Below the pieces are notes generated by a model that searched no databases, was not told the DNA's origin, and worked only from the letters and a program-made list of their open reading frames with translations. From Gemmataceae bacterium (GTDB lineage: Bacteria > Planctomycetota > Planctomycetia > Gemmatales > Gemmataceae), in NCBI GenBank assembly GCA_901538445.1, contig LR594584.1, forward strand, positions 2,011,111 to 2,075,110: a stretch of 64,000 nucleotides of DNA, in the 5' to 3' direction. This document shows, piece by piece, positions 23,753 through 31,909 of the stretch; the stretch's first letter is position 1, and every line of letters starts with the position of its first letter. The position numbers were made by a program, and so were the translations under genes.

Positions 23753-24808
23753 GTGCGCCTTCTCCTCCCCGCACTTCTGCTCGCGGCGGGCGTCGCCGTC
23801 GCGCAAGCCCCGAAGCCCCTCGTCAGCGGCGACCCGGCCCGCGTCGAGCGCATCCGCAAGCTGAAGATGCCGAAGGTCGAGAAGCCGACGATGTTCGGCA
23901 CGCCCGAGGCGGATGCGGTCGTGTCGGCGATGGAAATCTTCCCCGAAGACAACCCGTGGAACCTCGTGGTCGAGGACTGGCCGGTCCACCCGAAGTCGAA
24001 GGCCATCGTCGAGAGCATCGGGGCCGCGAAGCCGCTGCGCTACAACCCGGACATGGGCTACATCCTCGTCCCGCCCGACCAGAAGAAGGTCGAGGTGAAG
24101 CTGTTCGAGTACCCGGACGAGTCCGACAAGGGGCCGTTCCCGGTGCCGGACAACGTGCCCATCGAGGGCTGGCCGGCGCACTTCAAACGCGACCCGAAGT
24201 ACAAGGGCATCACGCTCGACGACGTGCAGCGCGACACGCTCAAGGAGGACGGCGACCGGCACGCGAGCATCGTGGACCCGGCGAGCGGCGTGCTGTACGA
24301 ACTGTACCGGCTGCGGAAGAAGGACACGGGGTGGGAGGCGTCGTGTGCGGCGGTCTTCGACCTGAAGTCGAACAAGCTGCGGCCCGACGGGTGGACCTCG
24401 ACCGACGCCGCCGGCCTGCCGATCTTCCCGGCGACGATCCGCTACGACGAGATCAAGCGCGGCATGGTCGAGCACGCGATGCGGTTCACGGTGAAGCGGT
24501 CGCGGAAGGCGTATGTCTATCCGGCGACGCACTTCGCGAGCCGCCTCACCGACGAGGCGCTCCCGCGAATGGGCGAGCGCTTCCGGCTCAAGGCGAGCGT
24601 CGACATCTCGAAGTTCTCGCCGGAAGCGCAGGCGATCTTGAAGGGTCTGAAGAAGTACGGGATGTACGTCGCGGACAACGGCATCGACTGGGCGCTGTCC
24701 TGCACGCCCGACGAGCGCATCCCCGTGCTGCACGACGAACTCCGCAAGCTCAAGGGCGCGGACTTCGAGGTCGTCGTCGCCCCCGAGGGCTACAAGCCGC
24801 CGAGGTGA
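23753..24808 (+). CDS. Secreted protein of unknown function
   Basis: A 351-residue exported protein starting at GTG 23753 (CGGAG upstream), with signal peptide LLLPALLLAAGVAVAQA. The mature part has a recognisable planctomycete/acidobacterial pattern: FPEDNPWNLVVEDWPVHPKSK, IVDPASGVLYELYRL, AAVFDLKSNKLRPDGWTSTDAAGLPIFPATI, and HAMRFTVKRSRKAYVYPATHFAS...LPRMGERFRLK followed by LKKYGMYVADNG. These motifs recur in secreted proteins of unknown role, sometimes attached to carbohydrate-related modules. No catalytic residue is clear. It follows trpE after the nested repeat and seems monocistronic. Confidence 0.75.
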   Translation: MRLLLPALLLAAGVAVAQAPKPLVSGDPARVERIRKLKMPKVEKPTMFGTPEADAVVSAMEIFPEDNPWNLVVEDWPVHPKSKAIVESIGAAKPLRYNPDMGYILVPPDQKKVEVKLFEYPDESDKGPFPVPDNVPIEGWPAHFKRDPKYKGITLDDVQRDTLKEDGDRHASIVDPASGVLYELYRLRKKDTGWEASCAAVFDLKSNKLRPDGWTSTDAAGLPIFPATIRYDEIKRGMVEHAMRFTVKRSRKAYVYPATHFASRLTDEALPRMGERFRLKASVDISKFSPEAQAILKGLKKYGMYVADNGIDWALSCTPDERIPVLHDELRKLKGADFEVVVAPEGYKPPR

Positions 24809-24878
24809 GTGGGGGCGAGTGATCGGCGTCAGCTGACTGTTCCATCAGCCATCCTGTTTGACGTGGTGAGGTTCTCGA

Positions 24879-25151
24879 ATGACCGAAGGGCGCTTCGGGT
24901 GGTACGAGAAGGTCCGCGTCACATCCGCAGACCTCGCGAAAGCTCCGGTCCACGGCGAGCTCGGAGCGATCCTCGGCAAAGCGCAGAGCGAGCACGGCCG
25001 GTGGTCGTATGGTGTGTTCGTTTACAGCGTGAACGAGGTCTGGTCGTGTTGGGAAGATGAACTCGCCCCGACCGGTGCGTTCGACGTGCGCGAATCGTTC
25101 TACAGCGAGTCGGTTCGAGTTGGTCCGTCAGGCCGCCGAGGTAGACCGTGA
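24879..25151 (+). CDS. Imm31-like immunity protein
   Basis: A 90-residue cytosolic protein: GWYEKVRVTSADLAKAPVHG ELGAILGKAQ, WSYGVFVYSVNEVWSCWEDELAPTG. The F/WYE-KVR start, GELGAILGK turn, Y-V-F-Y-S-NE strand and EDELxPTG end resemble the Imm31 group of polymorphic-toxin immunity proteins. Its stop overlaps the GTG start of the next gene by four bases, so they form an operon. No toxin gene is seen nearby, making this an orphan immunity gene or a protein with another role. GAGG precedes the ATG. Confidence 0.6.
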   Translation: MTEGRFGWYEKVRVTSADLAKAPVHGELGAILGKAQSEHGRWSYGVFVYSVNEVWSCWEDELAPTGAFDVRESFYSESVRVGPSGRRGRP

Positions 25152-25888
25152 CCGAGATCAAGTGGTGGCTCTCGACCGAACCCAGGCGGCTCGTCGATTG
25201 GCTCCTGACGAACCGGTCACCCCACGATCGGAAAATGCGCCTATTCGCCCACGCCTGTAGCGCACACTTACGGGACATCGCCCCGGACTGGCCCCAGGCG
25301 AAGTACCTTGGGCTCGGCGAGCAGTTTATCGAGCGCCAGATCGACCGTGAGACGGTGGGTCGATGCCTCTCGCCAATGGACGCCTACGATATGGGGTTTC
25401 GTGAGCCGGGTGAGCATCACTTTAAGGACTATCCGCCGCCGCGACACATGGCGGCGAGCAGCTTTCTGGAGACATGTTGGGAACCGAGGGGATTTGAGCG
25501 CGGGCAGAGAACAATCGAATACGCGTGGTGCTTTCGCATGGCCTCGATGACCGAGGACAAACTCCACGTCGCCTTAGCCCGTGGCGACGAGGCCATCGAC
25601 CCATCCAGCCTCCACCCTTACGCAAACCTCCTCCGTGAGATCTTCGGGCCGCTGTTGTTCCGGGATGTGCTGATCGCTCCCGAGTGGCGAACGTCCGACG
25701 TGACGGCCCTGGCCCGCGGCGTCTATGTGGAGAAAGCGTTCGACCGGCTGCCGATCCTGGCCGATGCGCTGCAAGACGCGGGGTGCGACAGCGACGAGAT
25801 CCTGACGCACCTCCGAAGCGACGGCCCGCACGTCCGCGGGTGCTGGGCGCTCGACCTCATCCTCGGGAACCCGTGGCGCGAAGGCTGA
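25148..25888 (+). CDS. Gemmataceae-type hypothetical protein (paralogue family)
   Basis: A 246-residue cytosolic protein starting at GTG 25148, inside the stop of the immunity-like gene. It matches a recurrent Gemmataceae family pattern: a W-L-ST-P start (IKWWLSTEPRRLVDWLL), DRKMRLFAHACSAHL, a variable middle, LLREIFGPLLFRDVLIAPEWRTSDVTALARGVYVEKAFDRLPILADALQDAGCDSDEILTHLRS and the ending HVRGCWALDLILG. The C-terminal block is the most conserved portion in paralogues I remember, and such genes often sit beside SMI1/immunity-like genes. The function is unknown; an immunity or toxin-response role is only a guess. Confidence 0.72.
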   Translation: MTEIKWWLSTEPRRLVDWLLTNRSPHDRKMRLFAHACSAHLRDIAPDWPQAKYLGLGEQFIERQIDRETVGRCLSPMDAYDMGFREPGEHHFKDYPPPRHMAASSFLETCWEPRGFERGQRTIEYAWCFRMASMTEDKLHVALARGDEAIDPSSLHPYANLLREIFGPLLFRDVLIAPEWRTSDVTALARGVYVEKAFDRLPILADALQDAGCDSDEILTHLRSDGPHVRGCWALDLILGNPWREG

Positions 25889-26250
25889 TCGCCGCGTGGC
25901 TCGACAAAGTAGGTCACTCGCTCCGCGAGTGACACCAGCCGCGCTCCGGGCCTGGTCGGGAGCGTCTGTTGCGCCGGGCGCGACTCACGGAGTGATACGC
26001 ATCCCAGGAATTAACAGCCTGGCGAGCCGTGTGTGTCAACACACGGGTGAACGTCAAACCGTGTGTTGACACACACTGCTCGCCCTTCAGCGATTCGCCC
26101 GATCCGACTTGAGCCCCGGGGCGGCTATTTTGTAACGCCGGGCGGAATCTGGTCCGGTCGGAGCGATAGAATGGGCGGTGGCCGTGTCGTGGGCCGCGAC
26201 GGCCGCGCGAATTGTTTGGCGCTGATCCCCGCGTGTGGTGAAATAAGTTC
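25889..26250. other. Intergenic region with one inverted repeat
   Basis: A 362-bp gap. A family-C inverted repeat lies at 26021-26084. The right 100 bp (GGCTATTTTGTAACG, GTGGTGAAATAAG) is A+T-richer than its surroundings and probably holds the promoter of the membrane protein gene. Nothing else was recognised. Confidence 0.5.
26021..26084. repeat. Inverted repeat, family C copy 2
   Basis: GGCGAGCCGTGTGTGTCAAC to GTTGACACACACTGCTCGCC, 64 bp; one stem mismatch (ACTGCTCG instead of ACGGCTCG) and a variable inner segment compared with copy 1. It is located downstream of the paralogue gene ending at 25888. Confidence 0.88.
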
Positions 26251-28044
26251 ATGAAACTGCTCACCTCGGTCCTGCCGCGCGGGCGACTCCTCACCGAAGA
26301 CGGCTGGTTCACCCTCGCGGTGTGCGGGTTCGTCGTTGGTCTTGAGGTGGTGGGCCGGTACGCCGCGCTCACCGACTTCCACGACGGCCTCGCCGGGTTC
26401 GCACTCGTCATCGCCGTCGCCGCCGTGATCGCCCGACACCGCCGCGCGCCGCTCGGCTGGGTGCTCGGCCTCGGCAACCGGTTCCAGAAGGTCGGGGCCG
26501 CGTTCGCCGCGCTGCGGTACGACCACGGCATCGACCTCCGCGGCACCCCGCCCGTCGCCCGCCGCACCCCGCCGGCCGTCTGGGTCATTGCCGGCGCGCT
26601 GGTGGCGTGGGCCGGGCTCGCCGCCGGCGCGTGGGCCGCGTTCCCGACCGGCTGGCGCGCGGTCGGCGTCTACTCGTCGTACACGCTCTACCTCGGCTTC
26701 CTGATGGCGCTGTGGGGCGTGCTCCTCGCGGTCACGTTCGTCGGCGTGTTCGTCCCGGTCGCGGTGCTCGACTCGCTCCTCAAGCGGTGGCTCGGCGACA
26801 CCGACCGCCGCGGGGCCGAACTCGCCGCCGTCGTCGGGTACGCGGTGCTCGTGTCGGCCGTCGCGTTCGTCGTGCCGCCGGCCGCCATCCTCGTGCTGTG
26901 CCTCGTCGTCGCCGTCGGCTCGTGGCTCGTGTACCTGCCCAAGGGGAACGACGGCCCCGCGGTGCTGTGGCGGTCGGGCGTCGATCAGCCGGTGTACGCG
27001 GTGCCGGTGCGGCGGGTGCTGTCGCTGGTCGCCATGCTCGCGTCGCTGCTCATGTTCGCGATCCTGATGACCGCGTGCGGGGGCCGGCTCCTCGACGCGC
27101 CGCGGGCCGACGACACGATGCCCGTCACCGCCCTGTTCGGCGCGATCGCCGCGTGGCTGGTGCCGATCCTCGTCGTCGTGGTCGCGCTGCGGCTGTGGTC
27201 GGCCCGCCGGAACGACCCGGCCCGCCGCACCCGCCCGACGGCGCACGTCAGCGGGGCGGACCGCACGCAGGTGAAGCGCGCGTCGCGCATCCTCCGCGAG
27301 TGGGGCTACAGGATCCGCACGGCCGGGACGCGCGAGCCGGGGCAGGTGGGCGTCGAGGTGGTGCCGCCCGACCAGTCGCAGGCGACCGAGTTCGACCCGC
27401 AGTGGCCGCTCAAGGTGAGCCTCGACGACCTGGAGGCCGGCGAGGTGCGGACGCGGCTCGCCCGCCGCGACGAGATCCAGGTGCGGCGGCAGTTGTTCCG
27501 CGGCTTGCAGAAGCTGCTGAAGCGGGCCAGCGCGTTCAAGGGGCCGGGCGGCGGCGGGTTCTGGATCGCCCCGCACTGGTGGTTCGTCGAGGGGGTCGGC
27601 CGCGAGGACTCCGACGCGACCGGCGAAGATTCCGCGCCGCCGCTCGTCGGCCCGCCGTACTCGCGCGCCATCCCGGGCCGCGCCCGCCAGCACGCCCACG
27701 CCGTGCTCCGGGCCACGCAGATCGACATGATCTTCATTGAGGACGGCGTCACGTTCAAGGGGCTCGACCGCGTGCTGCGGGTGGTCACCGAGCTGTACGA
27801 CGTCCACGGCGGCCAGCGGAAGGCCGAGGAGTTGCACTTCCGCGGGGTGCCGAAGGTGAAGGTGATGATCCACGAGTACGAGCCGGGCAACCCGTTCCGG
27901 TCCGACGCCTACCCCGAGCCGAAGTTCGACGACCTGTCCCGCGTCCGCGTGCTCCACGTGTTCCGCGACCGCGGCGGCGAGGAAGAACTCATCGAGCCGC
28001 CGTTCGACTTCTCGTGGACCCCGGCACCCGCTTTGGTGGGGTAA
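26251..28044 (+). CDS. Large membrane protein with conserved C-terminal cytosolic domain, unknown
   Basis: A 597-residue protein. The first 320 residues contain about seven or eight hydrophobic helices (e.g. WFTLAVCGFVVGLEVVG, GFALVIAVAAVIA, VWVIAGALVAWAGLAAGAW, LGFLMALWGVLLAVTFVGVF, AAVVGYAVLVSAVAFVV, ILVLCLVVAVGSWLVY, VLSLVAMLASLLMFAILM, AAWLVPILVVVVALRLW). The C-terminal 280 residues are soluble: SRILREWGYRIRTAG, RRQLFRGLQKLLKRASAFKG, FWIAPHWWFVEGVGRE, HAHAVLRATQIDMIFIEDGV, HFRGVPKVKVMIHEYEPGNPF and a terminal EPPFDFSWTPAPALVG. His, Glu and Asp are frequent in these blocks, which could mean metal binding. No known family is recognised. It is monocistronic. Confidence 0.72.
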   Translation: MKLLTSVLPRGRLLTEDGWFTLAVCGFVVGLEVVGRYAALTDFHDGLAGFALVIAVAAVIARHRRAPLGWVLGLGNRFQKVGAAFAALRYDHGIDLRGTPPVARRTPPAVWVIAGALVAWAGLAAGAWAAFPTGWRAVGVYSSYTLYLGFLMALWGVLLAVTFVGVFVPVAVLDSLLKRWLGDTDRRGAELAAVVGYAVLVSAVAFVVPPAAILVLCLVVAVGSWLVYLPKGNDGPAVLWRSGVDQPVYAVPVRRVLSLVAMLASLLMFAILMTACGGRLLDAPRADDTMPVTALFGAIAAWLVPILVVVVALRLWSARRNDPARRTRPTAHVSGADRTQVKRASRILREWGYRIRTAGTREPGQVGVEVVPPDQSQATEFDPQWPLKVSLDDLEAGEVRTRLARRDEIQVRRQLFRGLQKLLKRASAFKGPGGGGFWIAPHWWFVEGVGREDSDATGEDSAPPLVGPPYSRAIPGRARQHAHAVLRATQIDMIFIEDGVTFKGLDRVLRVVTELYDVHGGQRKAEELHFRGVPKVKVMIHEYEPGNPFRSDAYPEPKFDDLSRVRVLHVFRDRGGEEELIEPPFDFSWTPAPALVG

Positions 28045-28045
28045 A

Positions 28046-28160
28046 TTCGAAATCCGAGGCACGAAATCCGAAAGGAAGACCCGACATCGGTTGTCTTCCT
28101 TTCGGATTTCGTGCTTCGAGTTTCGTGCTTTCCCCGAGTGCTTCGGATTTCGTGCTTACC
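28046..28160. repeat. Inverted repeat, family G copy 1
   Basis: GCACGAAATCCGAAAGGAAG at 28059 pairs with CTTCCTTTCGGATTTCGTGC; partial extra copies of the ATTTCGTGCTT motif follow up to 28160. It is A+T-richer than flanking DNA. It starts within two bases of the membrane protein stop. A sister element is at 55982-56051. Confidence 0.87.
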
Positions 28161-28172
28161 GAGATGTGTGCC

Positions 28173-28664
28173 ATGATCCGCTACACCACCGCCGCGAGCG
28201 ACCTGGGCAGGGTGCTGTTGGCCGCGACCGACCGCGGCGTCTGCGCCGTGAGCATCGCCGACGCCGACGCCGCACACGAGGCGTTCCTCGCGAGCGAGTT
28301 CCCGGGTGCGGAATTGGCCCGCGAGGACGCTGCGCTCGCCGGCTGGCTCAAGGAACTACTGAAGGCCGCGGCCGGCGAAGCACACCGCCTGCCGCCGCTC
28401 GACGTGCGGGCGACGGTGTTCCAGCGCCGCGTGTGGGACGAACTCCGCCGCATCCCGCGGGGCAAGACCCGCACCTACTCGCAACTCGCCGCGTCCCTCG
28501 GCCAGCCGACGGCGGCTCGCGCCGTGGCTCGCGCGTGCGCGACGAACCCGACGGCGGTGCTGGTCCCGTGCCACCGCGTCGTCGGCTCCGACGGCTCGCT
28601 CCGCGGGTTCCGCTGGGGCCTCGCGACCAAGCAGCGCCTCATCGACGCCGAGCGCCGGGGGTAA
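28173..28664 (+). CDS. Methylated-DNA--protein-cysteine methyltransferase (Ada C-terminal type)
   Basis: A 163-residue O6-alkylguanine-DNA alkyltransferase that repairs O6-methylguanine by accepting the methyl group on Cys133 of the VPCHRVV motif. The N-terminal half (IRYTTAASDLGRVLLAATDRGVCAVSIADAD) closely follows the C-terminal half of E. coli Ada, and TVFQRRVWDELRRIPRGKTRTYSQLA plus ARAVARACATNP form the helix-turn-helix and arginine finger. No Ada regulatory domain precedes it. ATG 28173 is used; ATG 28164 would add three residues. It stands alone after the family-G repeat. Confidence 0.94.
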   Translation: MIRYTTAASDLGRVLLAATDRGVCAVSIADADAAHEAFLASEFPGAELAREDAALAGWLKELLKAAAGEAHRLPPLDVRATVFQRRVWDELRRIPRGKTRTYSQLAASLGQPTAARAVARACATNPTAVLVPCHRVVGSDGSLRGFRWGLATKQRLIDAERRG

Positions 28665-28722
28665 CGCGACCCGACGGTTGATGAGCTGTGTCACGGAGCG
28701 AGCCGCGTCGGCGCGGTCGCGC

Positions 28723-29859
28723 TCACTTCGGCTGCGGTAGCGGGTAGCGGTAGTACACTTCCAGCGTCAGGACCGCGAGTGCCGTCGTGCCGAGCCGCCC
28801 GCACTCGCGGCCGATGTATCCCGGGTCCGGGTCGAAGCTACCCTGGTTCGGGCCGTCCTTCTTCAGTTGGAGGTCGACGAGCCAGTCCCGCAAGCCGTCC
28901 TTGCGGACCCCTTCGGCGTCCTTCTGCCCCTCGTTCCACGTCGCCCACTCGTCCCCACCTGCGGTGCGGACGACCTGCGTCGCGTAGTAGTAGAAGTACA
29001 TGTCCGGTGTCTTCTCGGACCGCACCGGGGCGCGCTTCATCAGCCCCTTGACCCCCTCGGCCATGCCGTCGTGGTCCGGCCCCCAGCCGTCGAAGCGGTG
29101 CCGGCACAGCAGGCCGATGGCCGTCAGCGAGGTGCCCGGCGCGGCCCCGGAGTTGTCGCTGTACCCGTACATCGCCTTCAGCTTGCCCGCCCCGGCGACA
29201 TCGAGGAACTCCACGGTCTTCTTCACTGACGCCGGCATCACGACGAGTTCCTTGGCGAGCCGGGCGGCGTGCAGCGCCTGGACCTGCCACCCGGTGATCG
29301 ACGTGTCGCCGGCCTGCTGCGGGTTGTACCCCCAACTGCCGTTCGCGGCCTGGGCCACGAGGATGGCGTTGATCGCGCCCTGGGCCGGGGCGAGGAGCGC
29401 CTTGTCCTTCGTCATCTGGTACGCCTCGACGAGCGCGAGCGTACCGATCCCGTGGGCATAGGCGTTCTTGGACAGCGGCTTCCCGATCCCACCGCCGCCC
29501 GGCGCGGCCTTGACCAGGAACGCGACGCCGGCCGCCACGGTCTTCTGGTACTTGCACTTGTCGGTGTGCGTCTCGCCGGCCCCCAGGAACGCGAGTACGG
29601 CCAGGCCGGTCGCCGCGACCCGCTCGTCCTTGTGCTTGGCGTCGAACTCCCACCCGCCGTCCTGCTTCTGCTGCTTCGCCAGCCACGCCAGCCCCAGCGC
29701 AACGGCCTTCTCCGACCGCTCAGTGCCGCCGGCGTCCTTGAGGGTCTTAGCCCGCTCGGCCTCCTTTCGCCCGTCGAGCGGCCCGGCGTCCTTCTTCGGC
29801 GGCTGTGCGCCGGCCACGAGAACCGCCACCACGACCACCCCGAGACGTCCGACTCGCAT
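28723..29859 (-). CDS. Secreted alpha-toroid (prenyltransferase/squalene oxidase repeat) protein
   Basis: A 378-residue exported protein with signal peptide VGRLGVVVVAVLVAGA. The mature part has repeated QQDGGW-type motifs of the terpene-cyclase/prenyltransferase alpha/alpha toroid: ALGLAWLAKQQKQDGGWEF, INAILVAQAANGSWGYNP, DTSITGWQVQALHAA, and GQKDAEGVRKDGLRDWLVDLQLKKDGPNQGSFDP, ending with LGTTALAVLTLEVYYRY. These repeats mark fold, not enzyme activity; the DxDD or zinc-ligand sites of true enzymes are not seen. GGAG precedes the ATG at 29859. A smaller relative with a CXXCH site is at 62503-63468. Confidence 0.85.
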   Translation of the reverse strand: MRVGRLGVVVVAVLVAGAQPPKKDAGPLDGRKEAERAKTLKDAGGTERSEKAVALGLAWLAKQQKQDGGWEFDAKHKDERVAATGLAVLAFLGAGETHTDKCKYQKTVAAGVAFLVKAAPGGGGIGKPLSKNAYAHGIGTLALVEAYQMTKDKALLAPAQGAINAILVAQAANGSWGYNPQQAGDTSITGWQVQALHAARLAKELVVMPASVKKTVEFLDVAGAGKLKAMYGYSDNSGAAPGTSLTAIGLLCRHRFDGWGPDHDGMAEGVKGLMKRAPVRSEKTPDMYFYYYATQVVRTAGGDEWATWNEGQKDAEGVRKDGLRDWLVDLQLKKDGPNQGSFDPDPGYIGRECGRLGTTALAVLTLEVYYRYPLPQPK

Positions 29860-29936
29860 GGCAACTCCGGCTTGAGGGCGCGAATTAGCCGGCAGTGAGC
29901 ATAACATGGCCAGTCGCGGCCCGCGAGGGGCGCTGC

Positions 29937-30845
29937 TCACTTCGGCTGCTTGTCGGGGTGGAGGTAGACGAAGCTCTTGCCGAGGCGGCCGTTGTAGTTG
30001 CCGGCGGAGATGGTCAGCAGGTCGGGGGTGTCGCGGGCCGCGGCGATGGCGGACTGCGTTGCGGCGATCAGCGTCGCGAGGTCCGCACCGTTGATGATGA
30101 TCTCCTGTACGCTCGCCACGCCGTCGGGCAGGCGCGTCGCGACGCCGTCCTTGCCGCGGAGCGTCGGGCAGAACTCCGCATAGGTGCTCGCGACCGCGAA
30201 CTTGTACTTGCTCCCGGCCTTGCTCCCGCTCGACGCCACGCCGCCGGGGAAGGGGAGGATCACCCCCGGCGTCTGCGCCGCGGCCGCGGCAGCGCGAGTG
30301 GCCGCGTCGAGCGCGGCATCGGCGGTCGCGCCGAAGAACCACAGGTTCCCGCCCATCAGCCCGTCGGCCCACCCGCACCGCCGCTCGATCACGAACTCGC
30401 CGCTCAGGATCGGCACCACCCGGCACCGCCGCCCGAACCGCTCCGCCTTGTACTGGTGCCCGTCGCCGAAGTACGCCAGCTTGCGGCCGAGCGGGAACCA
30501 CCTCTCGTCCGCGGGGAGGACGTTGAACGCGGCAGTCGTCGGGCACGTCAGCACGTTCTGGCACACACGGACCAGCACCGACCGCTCGAGGCGCTGCTCG
30601 CGGTCCTTGTGGAACCGCGGGACGTGGAACTGCACGATCGCACCGGGCCGACCGTCAGGAGTTTCGGTCGCCGGAACGAGGCGGTCGAGGCCGGCCTCGC
30701 AGTCACACATGATGGCGCTGCTCGCGTTACCCGTACTGGCCGCAACCGCCCGGTCGAGCCAGTACGGGTCGCGGGCCGTGATGAGGACCGAGGCGTAAAT
30801 GCTCCGAAACGCTTCGGCATAGGTGTCATCAATTGTCGCGGGCAT
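29937..30845 (-). CDS. fhcD: Formylmethanofuran--tetrahydromethanopterin N-formyltransferase
   Basis: A 302-residue Ftr/FhcD protein that moves the formyl group between tetrahydromethanopterin and methanofuran, as subunit D of the formyltransferase/hydrolase complex in H4MPT-linked C1 oxidation. Diagnostic blocks are IDDTYAEAF, RVCQNVLTCPTTAAFNVLP, VVPILSGEFVIE, TPGVILPFPGGVASSGSKAGSKYKF, EIIINGADL and the C-terminal ISAGNYNGRLGKSFVYLH, all close to archaeal Ftr. H4MPT genes in planctomycetes are well known. No other C1 gene lies in the window, so the pathway is dispersed. It is transcribed towards the alpha-toroid gene with a 77-bp gap. Confidence 0.94.
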   Translation of the reverse strand: MPATIDDTYAEAFRSIYASVLITARDPYWLDRAVAASTGNASSAIMCDCEAGLDRLVPATETPDGRPGAIVQFHVPRFHKDREQRLERSVLVRVCQNVLTCPTTAAFNVLPADERWFPLGRKLAYFGDGHQYKAERFGRRCRVVPILSGEFVIERRCGWADGLMGGNLWFFGATADAALDAATRAAAAAAQTPGVILPFPGGVASSGSKAGSKYKFAVASTYAEFCPTLRGKDGVATRLPDGVASVQEIIINGADLATLIAATQSAIAAARDTPDLLTISAGNYNGRLGKSFVYLHPDKQPK

Positions 30846-31329
30846 CGGAACTGCGCCTCACAGGGTGCGGGGACGCCTAGATTGTGCGTCGCCGGGACGG
30901 AAGCGGTCAACTCAATGCTGCGGAATTGTGCGTGATGCACAGTGGAAAGGCACGATGCCTGCCGATGTGCGTGATCTCGTAGCAGCAAGGGGACAGCCGA
31001 AAAGAATCTGAACAGACTGAGAGGAGACGAAATGGTCGTTAATTGCCTTGCCGCAAGGAGTTTCGGCATTCATGGTCGGATGTCGTGGCAGAATTGGCAC
31101 GCATGCTGCTTTAGTCCTGGTCGGCGAGAGCCTGATACCGCACGGTCGGCCGGCTGAGGGGAGAGGCAGTCGGTCGGCCGTGCGGAATCTTTTCTCACCT
31201 CTGCTCAACACATCAGCAACGCAGTTTCACAACCAACATGCCTCAGTTTACAGTACCCTTCTTGCGACCCAGCGACAGCGTCAGCGGCGCTCGGCCGTTC
31301 GACCCGGCCTCGCCGCGGGAGGGGGACTC
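30846..31329. other. Intergenic region without a supported gene
   Basis: This 484-bp gap lies between divergent fhcD and the DUF4240 gene. It is lower in G+C than flanking genes. Around 31136-31185 CCGCACGG and CCGTGCGG could pair across a short loop. Short frames on both strands lack convincing starts or protein-like composition. It probably carries two promoters. Confidence 0.45.
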
Positions 31330-31818
31330 GTGGACGAAGCACGCTTCTGGGCGATGATCGAAACCGCGTGGGGCGCGGCCGGCGGCAAGGTCAAGCCGCG
31401 GCAGAAACTCGCGGGCGGGAAGCTCTCGGAGAGCGGCGCGTATTCGCTCCAAGAGACGCTTGAGGAGGCCGTTGTTCCGACCCTCCGCGAGCAACTCGAC
31501 GCGCTCCCGGCCGCCGAACTCCTCGCGTTCGACCGCGTCCTCGAGCGCAAGCTCTACGACATCGACCGCTCCGACGTCCACGAGCGCACCGACGGCTCCG
31601 ACGACGGGTTCCTGTACTGCCGCGGGTTCATCGTCGGCGTGGGCCGGGAATACTACGAGGCGGTGCGGGAGAACCCCGACCGGGCGGTGGTCGACGCCGA
31701 GTGCGAGGCGATGTGCTACCTCCCGTGGCACCTCCACTCCGAGAAGTTCGGCGACGTGCCCGCGTCCGGCATCAGCCGCGAGACCGGTTCGAACGCCGCG
31801 GCGTGGGCCGAAGAGTGA
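31330..31818 (+). CDS. DUF4240 domain protein
   Basis: A 162-residue cytosolic DUF4240 protein starting at GTG 31330 with GGGAGGGG upstream. Family features: FWAMIETAWGA at the start, a helix ETLEEAVVPTLREQLDALPAAELLAFDRVLERKLYDID, and SDDGFLYCRGFIVGVGREYYEAVRENPDRAV, the most conserved block. DUF4240 proteins are widespread and often found near immunity or toxin-response genes; no biochemical role is established. An open frame extends upstream but its composition is not protein-like. A strong hairpin (31846-31886) follows. Confidence 0.85.
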   Translation: MDEARFWAMIETAWGAAGGKVKPRQKLAGGKLSESGAYSLQETLEEAVVPTLREQLDALPAAELLAFDRVLERKLYDIDRSDVHERTDGSDDGFLYCRGFIVGVGREYYEAVRENPDRAVVDAECEAMCYLPWHLHSEKFGDVPASGISRETGSNAAAWAEE

Positions 31819-31845
31819 CGAGCGCCCGCCCGGCGCGCCCCACAA

Positions 31846-31886
31846 CGAAGCGGCCGCGGGGGAGGTGCCCCGCGGCCGCTTGCTTC
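31846..31886. terminator. Hairpin between convergent genes
   Basis: CGAAGCGGCCGCGGGG and CCCCGCGGCCGCTTGCTTCG form a stem of about 16 bp with one unpaired insertion, located between the convergent DUF4240 and alpha/beta hydrolase genes. It fits a bidirectional terminator. No strong T-run follows on either side. Confidence 0.7.
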
Positions 31887-31909
31887 GCTCCGAGTTCCGC
31901 ACTCACACG

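Noticed and set aside
26251-28044. Phage or transport function for the large membrane protein
   Set aside because: There is no Walker motif, transporter signature or holin-like context; the call is left as unknown.
30912-31211. A 99-codon minus-strand frame in the fhcD/DUF4240 gap
   Set aside because: It has no SD, its composition is not protein-like, and it overlaps the likely promoter region.
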